From Seiridium cupressi (Eukaryota; Ascomycota; Sordariomycetes; Amphisphaeriales; Sporocadaceae), in contig JARVKI010000002.1 of the NCBI GenBank assembly GCA_036674765.1, positions 372,001 through 436,000 on the forward strand: a DNA stretch of 64,000 nucleotides, in the 5' to 3' direction. Within the stretch, counting starts at the first letter, position 1, and each line of letters starts with the position of its first letter. The position numbers were made by a program, and so were the translations under genes. Below the pieces are notes generated by a model. It did not search any database. It was given only the letters and a program-made list of their open reading frames with translations, and had not been told where the DNA came from. Of the stretch, positions 43,722 through 55,705 are shown one piece after another.

Positions 43722-45100
43722 ACTTCACTTGAGGTTTCGGTATAGCTAATAAATTTGCCAAGCTATCTGGAGGTCTAGAAGGTCTGTTTATACTCGCGGT
43801 TTCAATCGTATTAGATACTCAGCGATGCTGACACTTGCACGACATAAGCGTAGTCTACGTATAATGCAGGCTACATATGCAGGCTGACAAGCTCTGGGGT
43901 ATTCGGGCCACGTCCTGCCTATTCCGTAGCTCAGGTGCCACGGCGATGCTTTACATGCTGACATTGCAGGGTATAGACGCACGGAAGGATCAAGATCGCT
44001 TCACATAATTCCACACGCGTATTGGCGCATTATATATAGCGCGAATTCACCGGAGCGCCACAATCGAATTCATGTAAGGTATAAGTGGAGAGGCGAGTAA
44101 TATATGGCATTTAACTGAATATGTTCTCTATTCTTTGCCGTTAGTTTCCCTCGTCTTTTCTTCGAAAAATGCATATCGCTGCACTGCTGCCCTCAGGAGC
44201 GCCACAGCTGAGAGACAAGACCCAGGTGCACATCTTCGGTCTGAGATCTATAAGAACCTAAATATGAGAATCTTGGCGTTTAAAATGTCTGTAACTAATC
44301 GATTATCAGTTCTAATTAAACCATTCAGGCTGTCGTCCAGCAAACTGGAATGCCGCGGATTGAGAGCTATTTTTTCTGGCGATAACCACGTCGAAACTAC
44401 GCCGTCGAGTTGCAGTGAAGTGTGACATAGGATCCCCTAGACTCAAACCCACCCACCCACAGCACTGGTACTGAGGATCATCATCATTGGGTGCGCGCTG
44501 TCCCTCTTATAGAGAAAGTGATAGGCGGCCATGAAAGGCGACAGAATAAGTTTGGCGGCGTAGAACATCTGGATAATGTGATACTGTTCCCGGTGTCTTT
44601 ACGAACAGTCCTCTACACACATGCACGGTGGCCGGCATCTCGAATCGAGTTCCCGCTTGGAAGACTGCAAGTCACTTGCGGAGCCCCAAGTGGGAACCGT
44701 CCCGCTAGAATGGCAGTTCTGCTAGAATGAGATGTAATAAGCAGTTAAACAGAAGGCGGTTCTTCTCTCTTAAGGTTGTCGGCAACCTGCGGGGAAGGCC
44801 ATTAAAAAGCTGCAATGACTGCCAATTTAAGAATCACTGGGACATTTTGCGCCGTAGCGCCGTTTAGAAGACAACGACGCCCCGCACTAAACTCAGCGCC
44901 TGAAGCCCCACGTTATTTGGTCAGAGATACCGAGCTAATCCCGTTCGTCAGGATAAGCCTCGAACCTCAACCAACTCAGTCAATATTATCACGTCCGGGA
45001 CTCCAATTGGTCTGGGACAGTGCTAGGTTGATCTCCGTCATTGAATCCTAACCTCACCGACCCCGGCCCCGATTGCCATTGTGCTCACTAACCCGCTGAG
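43722..45100. other. Divergent intergenic region (hydrolase / QNS1)
   Basis: No supported gene. It contains TATATATAG near 44032 and a CCCACCCACCCAC run near 44447-44459. Short frames at 43788-43982, 44135-44425 and 44491-44730 lack motifs. Confidence 0.4.
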
Positions 45101-48100
45101 ATGGCGCTCGTTACCCTCGCGACGTGCTCCCTCAACCAATGGGCGCTGGACTGGGAAGGCAATCTTGGCAGAATCAAGACAAGCATTCTAAAGGCCAAGG
45201 AGGCAGGAGCCACCTTACGTACGGGTCCGGAGCTGGAGATCAGTGGCTATGGCTGGTAAGCTCTGATCTTCCTGAGAAAGATTCTCGCAAGCCGACATAT
45301 TCGGAGACACAATGCCTGCGGTATCGGCTGCATGCTAATTGGTCCTCATAGTCTCGACCACTTCCTTGAAGCTGATGTCTATGATCATTCACTGGACATG
45401 CTATCCAGCATTCTGACGGACTCCTCTCTCCATGGCATCCTCATCGACGTAGGTCTGCCGCTCATGCATAGAGGCTGCCGATACAACAGTCGTGCCATCA
45501 TTCTTAACGGAAAGCTCCTTTGTCTCCGTCCGAAGATATACCTCGCCAACGATGGGTAAGCCTGTGACGCTATAGTCAACTGCACCTATGGATTTTCATC
45601 CTGGGAGTCTGCCGGCTGGCGGAGCATATCCTAGCTCTGCTGCTTCCCTTGGAAAATCACTGACTGTTTGCTACAGAAATTTCAGGGAAAACCGATTCTT
45701 CACTCCATGGAACAGGCCAAGATATGTCGAGGAGTACAACCTCCCACCCAGGATACAGCAACATCAGGGAACACGCCAAGTCCCCATTGGAGATGTTGTT
45801 CTGTCTCTCAACGATACTTCACTTGCAGCCGAGACCTGTGAAGAACTTTTTACTCCCCAAGCTCCTCACATCAATATGGCTTTGAACGGGGTATGTACAA
45901 GAACGAGTCGCGTCCACGATCTCCATTGAGATTCAGGCACCAATTGGAAAGCTGACACTTTTGTATAGTAAGCATTATACGTCCTTGTCTCGAACTCTGA
46001 TGTTTGGATCTACAGGGTCTTCAACAACGGTGGAAAAACGAAAACTCATACAGGGGGCTCGACCTTTTACATCTAACTTTAGGATAAACCCAGGCTGATT
46101 TGTTCTTGTCCCACAGTGTAGAGATATTCACGAACAGTTCTGGATCACACCATAGCTTGCGAAAGCTGAACGAGCGAATTGCCTTGATACAAGAAGCCAC
46201 ACGCAAGAACGGCGGTATCTACGTGAGTGAACCTATCATCCCAAGTGTAATTGTTCTTTTGGCGACGAGACATGAGAAGCTAACTCGTTTTGTGTGACAA
46301 GCTCTACGCGAATCAATCAGGTATTTCCTAGCCCGGTTGTGTTCGAACCAATTCCTAATGCTGACCTCTTAGGTTGTGACGGAGATCGTTTGCTTTACGA
46401 TGGTTGCTCAATGATCATGGTGAATGGCGAAATTGTTGCTCAGGGTGCTCAGTTCTCGTGCATGGACGTTGAACTGGTGACCGCAACGGTTGATCTGGAA
46501 GAAGTCCGAGCCTACCGCTTCGCACCGTCACGCAATTTCCAAGCCGTTCAAGCGCCCACATACAAGAGGATCGAGGTAGACTTTAGTCTGTCGAAAGACA
46601 ACATCGATGATCTTGAGGTCCCAACGCCTGCCAGACCAGCAAGATATCACCTTCCGGAAGAAGAGATCGTATGTATTCTCATCTTGGGCAACAATCAGTC
46701 AGGCGGGGTTTCTATTAAGCCAAGCATAAAGACCCTCTTTGTATAATCTTGAATACATGCTAATCATTGTGTCGAATAGGCTCTCGGACCGGCATGTTGG
46801 CTCTGGGATTACTGTGAGTTATCTGAATTCCTCCGCAGCGACAGCAGCGTCCTACATGCTTGCTCTCCTGGCAACTCGCTGAACATGTCACTGACTGTTT
46901 GAAGTGCGACGAAGCAAGGCAGCGGGCTTTCTGGTACCACTATCAGGCGGTAGATCAACCCACTCCTCTCTCGTACTGGCAACAAACTTACCGTCCGAAC
47001 AGGTGTCGACTCGTGCGCAACAGCCACCATCGTATACAGCATGTGCCGGCTTGTAGTTGAAGCCATTAAAGCTGGCAACGAAGAGGTCGTCCGTGATGTA
47101 AAGCGAATCGCTGCTTACTCGGACAAGCTACCGGATACGCCAGAGGAATTCTGCAACCAGATCTTCCACACGGTTTTCATGGGTATGGCTCATCAAAGCA
47201 GCAAGGAAACTCGACAACGTGCAAAGGATCTCGCCGCTCGAATTGGCAGTTACCACACAGACATGAACATTGACGATACCTTCCATGCAACTAAGAACTT
47301 ACTCACACAGGGCACTGGCTTCGAGCCCAAGTTCCGCGTGCACGGTGGCTCAAATACAGAAAATTGTGTGTTTCTTTCCCAGCCATGTAGCTGCATTATA
47401 TTCAGTATTACCTTGGGATGAGTTGCTAACTGCCACAGTGGCGTGAGTATACCGGATTTATATAGGCTTCATTTCCCGTCCCATTGCATGGTGACAGTTA
47501 CAAGACCTCTGGAGATGTAACTACTGAATGTCACTTGCCCGGTTGAAGTTGTTTGCTTTTCCATCACTGGGAGCGCCCTAGAAGAATGTCCCCCCTCCCC
47601 TTTTTCTTCGATTGGAGGTTTTAATATCTTGTTCCGATTGAACCAATGTGTTCAAATAAAAATTGACTCTAGTCAAATCAATTAGATTTGCATATCGTTG
47701 TTGAAAACAAGAAGCTGACGTGCTTTTTACAGGCTCCAGAATATACAAGCAAGGTCCCGTATGGTTTTGGCTTACTACTACGCACAGATGATGCCAACAG
47801 TTCGAGGGCGACCAGGAGGAGGTGGTTTGCTTGTCCTGTAAGCAAGTTCCAGAATTACGTCGTCCCTTCAGATCCCATTCCTTTCTCAGCACAAAGTCAG
47901 GCTCAGCTAGTGTCTGCTGGCGTGATTTTACTTATCACAAAGCATGGCTTTGTTCGACACTGGTGCCCTCGTGCATTGTGGTGTCATGCTCATCCTGTTC
48001 CACGCCCACGCCGATATACCAAGTATTTCATTCTCTTCCGTCATGATGAACTCCTCGACCAACTTTACTTTCATCATCCGGATGTTGTTGGCAATGGGGC

Positions 48101-50261
48101 GGATGATGACGGATGACTTAGTGTTTCCTGGCCGAGCATATCTGCTTTTCAAATATGATCTTCAGCTCTCAATAATTCGGCAGGCATAGTCAAAGAATGA
48201 ATCGCTAACCACAGGCGTTTTAGGGGATCTAGCAATGTCGACGAGTGCCTCCGTGGTTGTGAGTATCTCTTACACGATCAAATGTCCGGATACTGACTAC
48301 CGCTCTTCTACAGACTTAACCAAATACGGTGAGTATATTGTTCGGTTGTTCTATTTGACGTCAGTGCGAAGGCCGCGAGTGCGGCTGACACAACCTCTCT
48401 GAGTGTGGGGGACGTGGCAAGCTATTTACAAGTGTATTTAGATGCCATCTCCTGCCTCATGGACTTCCCATCCAAAAACTAGAAGTTGCTACGCCACATT
48501 CCAAACATCTCGATTCAGGGCTAGTGGCTTCTTCTTCTTATCGCACAGGTATGTGTGTGTTGAAAGCGTGATACTATCACCTTCGTGTGGCCGGAGCTGG
48601 CGGTTCATTGGCAGCAGTGCTGCTCGTTTCCAGGGTGCTCGGTCGTAAACTTTGTGTCCATGTGTTCTTTTATCTGATTTTGGCGATTATATTGGGTCCC
48701 TTGTTGCCTTCTCGTGCTTGTTCCATGGGGAATGGCACCAGTGCCATGAGAAGACACTCTGACGACCCCATTTGAAAGCGAAACAACAGGAAAAGCGAGG
48801 GTTTTCACCAGGCAGCAGCTCCCTAGGCATTGATGGACTTAGATACTTGCTATCTACCGAACAACGTCTACTCATTAGTCTCCTCGATTTTAAAACCCCT
48901 AGAAGCTCCGCATAGAGGAGATTGCTAATTTTGATTCAACCTAAGATTGTAGCTCTGCGGACTTGAATCCTATTGGATCTATCAGTAAAACTGACCTCAA
49001 GAGTTTCATTGCATGGGCGTCGAAGAACTTCGACATGCCCATCCTGGAGGAATTCATCCATGCTATTCGTACGTCCAAGATATAGTCACTTGTTTTCTAT
49101 CACTGACAATCACCATAGCCACGGCCGAACTGGAGCCAATCACGGAGGACTACGTCCAGAGCGACGAAGGTAGGTGAACTTAAGTGCCTCACAAATTTGT
49201 ATGCTTACGGAACAATGGCAGTTGATATGGGCATGACCTATGTCGAGCTTTCCCGCTTTGGTGTGAGTAAAATAGCTGTTGACGAGTCATCAACAATTGA
49301 ACTGACGTTAATCGCAGACGCTACGCAAGCAACACAAGCTCGGGCCGTACGGAATGTTCCTGAGACTCCTCAATGAATGGGGCGGCGACGGCAAGCTGAG
49401 CCCACGCGAGATTGCTGACAAGGTCAAACGCTTCTTTCACTACCACGTTCGTTTTAACCATTGTCCTTTTCACTCCTTGTTCTTCACTAATTAAATCAGT
49501 ATATAAATCGCCACAAGCAAACGTGAGTTTTACAGTTACTTCATGCCTCTTATGGCTTGTTTGTTTCAGGAGTGGCCTCTTCCTGACCGAGCTATTATAC
49601 TCCTGGAATATGAGCTCTCATTCCTCTCCTCCCTCCGATCGCTCGCCAAGTACCAATACACAACGCAAACTGTCTCAAACGGGCCGGAATTGGTATGCGC
49701 ACCCACGCTACCTCTCAGGGTTACTCCAGCAAGCCAGCCACCAAGAATCAAGCAATTCAGTCCCAGCATAGTCGACTAGCAGTATTCTCGACTATTAATT
49801 ATCGATTTAATATTGTCGGTTGACCATTGCTTTTCGAGACTGACGGCATCGGAAATCAACAGCGTTGGCAATCGGCGCCGTTGGCGATTGGCAAGCGGCA
49901 AGCGGCGGTTGACGATATTGGTAGACTGCGATGCCGCAGTCCTCGTGGCTGTAATCGCCGTGGCTGATTTACCGGATTTACCTTGAGAGGTAGCCACGCA
50001 GGGGTCAATTTTGGCGGTTTTGAGACAGTTCCAAGCACACTAGAAGAAGGAATGGCTGACCCTAGGTATTATAGTGTGGCCACCCCAGCCTATCATGCGG
50101 AAATATACTCCCCGGACGATCATAGATTCGACCTGCGCCCTTTCCTTTATCCACCAGCCTTTGAGAGTTGGTCGTTCAAGAAGATTGATGAGAGGGTGGC
50201 ATCACTGGAGAAAGCTAGAGAGAAGAAGAAGCAGACCAAAGCGGTACAGGATTCGAAGTAG
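45101..50261 (+). CDS. QNS1: Glutamine-dependent NAD+ synthetase, very intron-rich
   Basis: I assemble 19 exons: 45101-45255, 45352-45555, 45677-45890, 46117-46222, 46302-46320, 46373-46668, 46780-46813, 46905-46949, 47003-47365, 47439-47442, 47733-47837, 48224-48258, 48314-48328, 48946-49068, 49119-49169, 49222-49262, 49318-49446, 49500-49522 and 50075-50261. They code ~715 residues, the yeast Qns1 length. The nitrilase-type amidase domain has Glu44 ([10 protein letters not shown]), Lys113 (LRPK) and Cys174 (ETCEELFTP). The synthetase domain has the ATP P-loop [38 protein letters not shown] and [13 protein letters not shown]. It makes NAD+ from deamido-NAD+ using glutamine ammonia, in the cytosol. 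Every junction keeps frame except exon 3/4, one base too long at a GGGG run (45888-45891). Four introns exceed 280 nt. Confidence 0.85.
47439..47442 (+). other. Probable 4-nt microexon (TGGC) in QNS1
   Basis: Exon 9 ends in AAT+T and exon 11 starts G+CTC; the conserved family reading ENLALQNIQ needs exactly the four bases TGGC between them. TGGC is present, preceded by a branch-like GCTAAC and acceptor CCACAG, and followed by donor GTGAGT. The flanking introns are 73 and 290 nt. Skipping it would give a changed ENCVLQ-type reading from a weaker donor. Confidence 0.55.
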
Positions 50262-51028
50262 AGCAAGAGCCATGTAGCCATGATACTGGAGTAGATGTAC
50301 CATGTGGTGATTGATCTTACATAGACTTACCGACGCAGATACAATATGCACTTTTAAATCTCAATTTCATCCTCTAACCAGCCATTTGGGATTGACATAT
50401 CATCCAAGCCTTGCGAAACGACGACCAGCGTTACTTGTCTATTATATTGGTTAGGCTGAACTGCATGGCGAGGTTGTGGGACGGCTGCGGCCTTCGTGCC
50501 ACACGACGACCAGGGCGCTCCAACCAACAAGCATTGGTGACGTCCAATTGCATTCAACAGGACCATTCCTGCCCAATTTTGCGAATACAGCCGTCGTTTG
50601 GGTTATATGTGCGTCTATCCATGCTTTACTTCCGACTTAGCTAACGGACAAGTCTTGTAATTACAATGGGGAACGTCGGGTCGCTCGAATCCCTTGATGG
50701 AACTATTCATCCGGTTTTCTCTGGTGGATTCCAAGAAGTCACCATCACATGATTTAGGTATTCGTTACAATCCAAGTGGGATATGCAAGCTCCTCAGCTG
50801 AGTTGGGCAACATCTCTTTGCTTACACTGCATAACAGGCAGCCAGGTATGCTTACCCCGCCCACAGCCTTGCGAAATGCCTTACCAGGTTGAAACTCTGA
50901 CAAAGTTCCGTTGATAGAGCTACTGCTTCATAGACTCTACGTCATTCAGTCGCACTCTTTGCTCTTGTCGTCTTGAGACTTTCCTTCTATCCATCCCACC
51001 CTTCATCTAGGTTACACTTCAAAGCACG
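50262..51028. other. Intergenic region / NLR promoter
   Basis: Frames at 50354-50566 and 50411-50644 are opposite-strand shadows with no motif. The last 60 bases are CT/CA-rich, as expected for a leader. Confidence 0.4.
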
Positions 51029-53676
51029 ATGGAAGGCTTGGGCGGAGCGGCCAGCGTTATCGCCGTGATCGACCTATCCTTCCAGGTCATATCGCTTTGC
51101 TCTCGATATTTCACCGAAGTCGGAAAGGCTAAGGCCGACATCGAGCGCCTACAGAAACAATTGAACAGACTCCAAGTCACGCTCGAAGAGACGCGGCAAC
51201 TTCTTGAACGCCCAAATGGCTCCAGACTCCAGACATCGCAGCATTTAATCGATGGGCTCCATGGCTCTACCACCCAACTTGAAGAGCTGAGAAACAAGCT
51301 GCAGGATAAGGTCAAGCCTGGGCTCATGGGAAAGATGAAGAGATTGGGAAATATGCGTGCTCTCAAGTGGCCATTTGAAAGCAAAGATGTTGATGGAATA
51401 ATTCGAAACCTCAACAATTTTCGAAACGATATGTCCGCAGCTCTTGCCATTGACCAGACGTAAGTTCATCCCTCTCACTGTCAATTGCTCCGCTACTGAC
51501 GTTGATGCGGCTAGGACTCTCTTTCTTGATGACGAACAGATCAAGATTTTGGAGTGGATCTCACCGATCCCATACGGAAAGCATCACAATACGATTACGG
51601 ACGCTCGAACGAAAGACACTTGCGAATGGATATTGCAGCACGAAAAATTCCAGGGGTGGGAGAATGCTGAATCATCGGTGGTGTTATGGCTTCAGGGCTC
51701 ACGTGAGTTTATACTCAGAATTGAGAATCCGTTATATAGACCGGCAGGGCTGACTTTCGCAGCTGGCGCTGGCAAAACTTTTCTCACGTCTAGCGTCATC
51801 GACCATTTTCAGAGTTTGCTTGAAAAGCCTCCCGAGGAAGAAGGATTCGCCTTCTTCTACTGCAACCGGAATGAGGAAATACGTCGGAAGCCTCTTGAGA
51901 TTCTTCAATGTCTTGTTCGCCAATTGTCGTCCGCTGCGGGACAGGCCAAAGAGATGCGCAAAAGTCTCTACAACCTTTGTATTGCAAAGAAACGCATGGG
52001 CTCGGGTCTCAGCCTTCAACACTGCCGAGAGCAACTGCTTGAGTCAGTGAACCTTTACGCAAAGACCACTCTCGTACTCGATGCCTTGGACGAATGTGAT
52101 CCAGACACGCGCGCAGAACTCACAAAGACTGTTGAGATATTGTTATCTCAGTCCAGGCGGCCTCTGAGAATCTTCATTTCCAGCCGCCCTGACCGGGATA
52201 TCAAAGCTCAATTCTCTTTGAGACCAAACATTGAAATCCAGGCAGAACATAACGAGAAGGACATAGAACGATTTGTCAACGAAGAAATCATCAAGCACGG
52301 GGGTTGGCAATACATGTCGTCGCCGCTAAGGAAAGAAATCGTGACGACTCTTCTCAGTCGCAGCGATGGAATGTATGAGCCCCTTCAAATGACAACTGAA
52401 AGCATCACTAACACACAACAGGTTTCAGTGGGTATTCTTGCAGATCAAGCAGATACTTAAGCTTGAAACTGAAGCAGCCATCCGAGATCGGCTTGGACGA
52501 CTTCCTGATACTCTCAAGAGTGCGTATGACGAAATATATCACAAAATACAAGCTCAACACGAGTACGACCAATCCCTAGCGAACAGGGCGTTCAAATGGG
52601 TGATGTGCGCGCACACACCTCTGAGTAGCGAGGAGCTCTTATCCGCAATCCGTCTTGATTCAGAAGGTGAATCGTTCGATGTCTCAGATGAAGTGAACCA
52701 GTCCCAGCTGCTACATCTCTGTAACAATCTGCTCGTTCTGGATTCGCAACGAAAGGTCTGGAGGTTCTCGCATCTCTCGGTAACGGAATACTTCGAGCAA
52801 AATCATTGGGACCTTCTTACGGCGCAATGTTGTGTAGCCAAAGTTTGTCTTAAGCTTCTGATCAAGACTTCTATACAACCGCAGGACGGAAACGATTACG
52901 TAACCGACGAAATCACTCACCAAGATGAGCCTCATGGCGTTTTCAGACCAGAAAATGGGATCCAAAAGTATTCCCGACATTTCTGGATTTATCATGTTCA
53001 GACACAAGAGGAACAAGAGGAACAAGATGTGGACTACTTGTTGTCTTGCCTACTCAAGCGGTTTCTTGGATCTTTTCAAGACAGCAGTGTACAATACCAA
53101 CACTGGCTTCGCCTGGTTTTCTTAGACGAAGATAAACCGATGTACAGTTCTTTCCGTAGATACGGTTATTGCTCAAAAGATGGACTGTCCCCAGTAAATG
53201 CAAGCATTCTAACTACCTGTCGATTCGGTATTTATACTCTCCTGAAAGACTGGTGGTCCAACGCGGAAATCACGCTTTCGCAAACAAATTACCTGGGGGA
53301 CACTCTCTTGACACTATCTGCTGCAAGTGGCTCTGTGCCGATCTGCATGGAACTTATAAAACGTGGGGTGGCCGTCAACATGGAGGGCGGGTACTCTGGT
53401 AGCGCCCTCGCAACAGCAGTAAATCGTGGAAATTTCGAAATTGTCAAGTTCCTCGTTCAAGAAGGTGGAGCAGATGTGAATATGCCTCTCCAGACTGGAT
53501 ATTACGGCAGCGCCTTTAAAGCAGCAATAAGGGTTAAAGATGCAGAGATTGTTAGGTTCTTGGTGCATAAAGGCAAAGCAATTCTGCCAGCGAACGGGAC
53601 CCCGGAATTGAAAACACTCGAGATTTTGATGGGTGTGCAGGCAACAGAAACAGAGTCCCTGACCCAAAGCACATAG
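51029..53676 (+). CDS. STAND NTPase: SesA-like / NACHT / ankyrin protein
   Basis: Four exons, 51029-51459, 51515-51702, 51763-52372 and 52422-53676, give 827 residues in frame. Residues 1-145 are a helical N-terminal domain (GGAASVIAVIDLSFQVISLC, then a coil IERLQKQLNRLQVTLEETRQLL) of the type found in SesA/NACHT N-terminal regions of fungal STAND proteins. The P-loop GSPGAGKTF (~206-214) is made by splicing exons 2 and 3. Walker B is LVLDALDECD (~308), with sensor RIFISSRPD and a winged-helix-like stretch to WRFSHLSVTEYF. About 690-800 are three ankyrin-like repeats (DTLLTLSAASGSVPICMEL, SALATAVNRGNFEIVKFL, SAFKAAIRVKDAEIVRFL). NLR-like proteins of this type act in non-self recognition and cell death in fungi. 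Confidence 0.88.
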
Positions 53677-54051
53677 CAATGAGTTTCTCTACAGGACGCC
53701 ACAGAATATTGTCTGAATCACGCGAGGAAAAGATCCTTGCAACGTCCACCCTCTCATATACTATATGCCATTCCGAGGTTTTAATCTCTATGATGCGTAA
53801 GCCTGGAACTTCCATCACTTTAGAAACTACGCAGCGGAAACCACAGAATACATCAGGAATTCCAAAGAAAAGGGCGACTATGCCCACTGGGCCAAGGTAT
53901 GCGATACCCTGTTTCCTTTGAAAGCAGCATCCTCACCATCACACTGCCCGATTCTTTCGTCACGATCGCCTGGATCACCAGCTGTGTAATTCATCCTCTG
54001 TCTTTGTGTTTTAACACGTGGCTCTGATGCATCAGCCAGAGGGAGGTAAAC
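53677..54051. other. 3' flank of the STAND gene
   Basis: A run of open sequence at 53776-53960 with NYAAETTEYIR and EKGDYAHWAKVCDTLF looks protein-like, possibly a remnant of a STAND C-terminus or an unlinked exon, but no gene can be built. Nothing else seen. Confidence 0.3.
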
Positions 54052-55112
54052 TTTGCACACTCTTGTGAAGTTTTAGCTGACATCATTAGCGATGAGCCTC
54101 GCAAAGGCATGCTCGTTGATCTCGAAATGGGTTGTCGTCACAGAAATGCCAGGCTGATTTCAAGCAGCCGCATTCTCTGCACCTACAAAAGGGTACTATC
54201 CATTCGGTAGTCCTCATGGCGTCTTTGAGCCTGTTGCTACTTTATGCTCACCATTGTCGCCCACAAACCCCAATATTTCCCTGGCCAATGATGGGATGTA
54301 TGTCAAGCTGGAAACTTCACTGCTTGTGCCAATCCCCTGCAAACGGAAAGACACTACAGGGAAGAAATCGTCGAGATAGTGACGGGAAAACGGATGGTTC
54401 TCATCGGCGACGCGATCCCATCCACACATAATACAGCTATTGGGTTTGAGACTAGTGAAGGGTTTCTCATATCGCTCAATCCATCCAATGTACGTTATCT
54501 CTGCTCAAGTGCATCTGGAATCGATCATGCTAGTCCTATGGTGTTTTGAGTCTTCTTAAGGCTAATTGGGACTAGTACATATCGCTGAACGGGTACGGAG
54601 TCATCCTGGATGTAATTTCCATAATAAGTGCAAAATAGAGATTTGCTCGTGTTGAACTCATCCACCAAAGTCGTGCTGCTCACAGGGTCAATGGAGTTCA
54701 GCATCGCATGTCGAGCTTTGGAAGCTCAGGACAAGGCTCGATCTTATTGTAAACTTAGCGTACGTGTACCTCAATTGTATCGGACTTGAACAACTCAAGG
54801 GTCTCTTGGAAGCTCAAGTATCCAGTCGTAGCTAGTTAGCCTCAGTTGAATGGGGAAGTCCTAGAGCAGGGGGACCAATTTTCGCTTGCATCTGTCGAAG
54901 TCATAACAGCCACAACTAATGTAGAAGAAATACAAAGATTCCGTCCAAGTATTTCCAGAAATTTCCAAGCTGCGCAGCAGGCAGCTTTATCCGGAAGGAA
55001 AGGAATATCCGACTATCCCGTCCGGTCGACGACATTTTCCTTTCGAGGAGCCTGCAAATATTTGCGGATAACGCGCTGTGCATCTGCGACCCCGGTTTCA
55101 AGATATGGATAG
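54052..55112 (+). pseudogene. Decayed second copy of the QNS1 amidase domain
   Basis: Pieces run in the same order as the amidase part of the 45101 gene. At 54052, FAHSCEVLADIISDEPRKG and MLVDLEMGCRHRN parallel [12 protein letters not shown] and [24 protein letters not shown] parallels LANDGNFRE. Near 54350, HYREEIVEIVTGKRMVLIGDAI parallels the [15 protein letters not shown] region. GFETSEGF (54448-54462) parallels AETCEELF, so the nucleophile Cys is Ser (AGT at 54454-54456). VNGEVLEQGDQFSLASVEV and TTNVEEIQRFRPSISRNFQAA at 54846-54970 parallel the segment after CDGDRL. Stops and frame changes separate the pieces and no synthetase domain follows. It is not a processed copy of the present exon set as far as I can see. 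Confidence 0.75.
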
Positions 55113-55705
55113 CACTTCTGTATAGTATGTAACTTATTCTCACATAAATGAGAACCATCCATGAGGAGTGCTGATCTCTAGTAAGTCTTTGGCAGTGTAA
55201 GAGACCAACCTGTTCTACGGAGCATCCTGTCAGTACTGAGGACTTGAAATTCTGACGCCAATGTAGATCTTGTCTGTATATCATCTCCGGGCTTCTTTCT
55301 AGGCCTGCCCAGCGGCAGGTCATGCCGAACATAGATCATGATGAAGTAAAATGCTCTGAACAGACATAAGGCTACCGTCATCACACCGTCGATTCATACG
55401 TCGGCAAACAGTACATATTGACATAAAGCTTGACTGAAGATTTGTTGTTGCAGCCACAGGTCCTGACAATAATCGGCATGATTTTATACCTCTTTTGTAT
55501 GTCGTGGATTGGTCCTTCCAGCTCGACAAGATTGGGGCACATGCTAAGCATCTAGGGAAGAGACTGAGCAAGTGATGATATTACGGCAGCAAAAGAGGTT
55601 CTACTCAGGATGAACCTTTTGTATACACACTCGAGTCTTAATACGGCAGGCATACAACTAGGGAAGTGGGGAGCCATGGCTGCAGGTTATGCAGTGAGGT
55701 ATGAG
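55113..55705. other. Intergenic
   Basis: Minus-strand frames at 54916-55332 and 55320-55571 show no motif. 3' flank of both neighbours. Confidence 0.35.

Noticed and set aside
47928..48189. Gene inside the 386-nt QNS1 intron
   Set aside because: Overlapping frames on both strands, none with a motif; the span is explained as intron by the LGSSNVDE junction.
48329..48945. A 7-nt microexon inside the 617-nt QNS1 intron
   Set aside because: First suspected because the TAG acceptor at 48949-48951 broke frame; the CTAAG acceptor at 48945 gives the conserved [10 protein letters not shown] reading directly.
49983..50261. Separate small gene starting at 49983
   Set aside because: Its C-terminal part ([13 protein letters not shown]) is the last exon of QNS1; the upstream part is intron.
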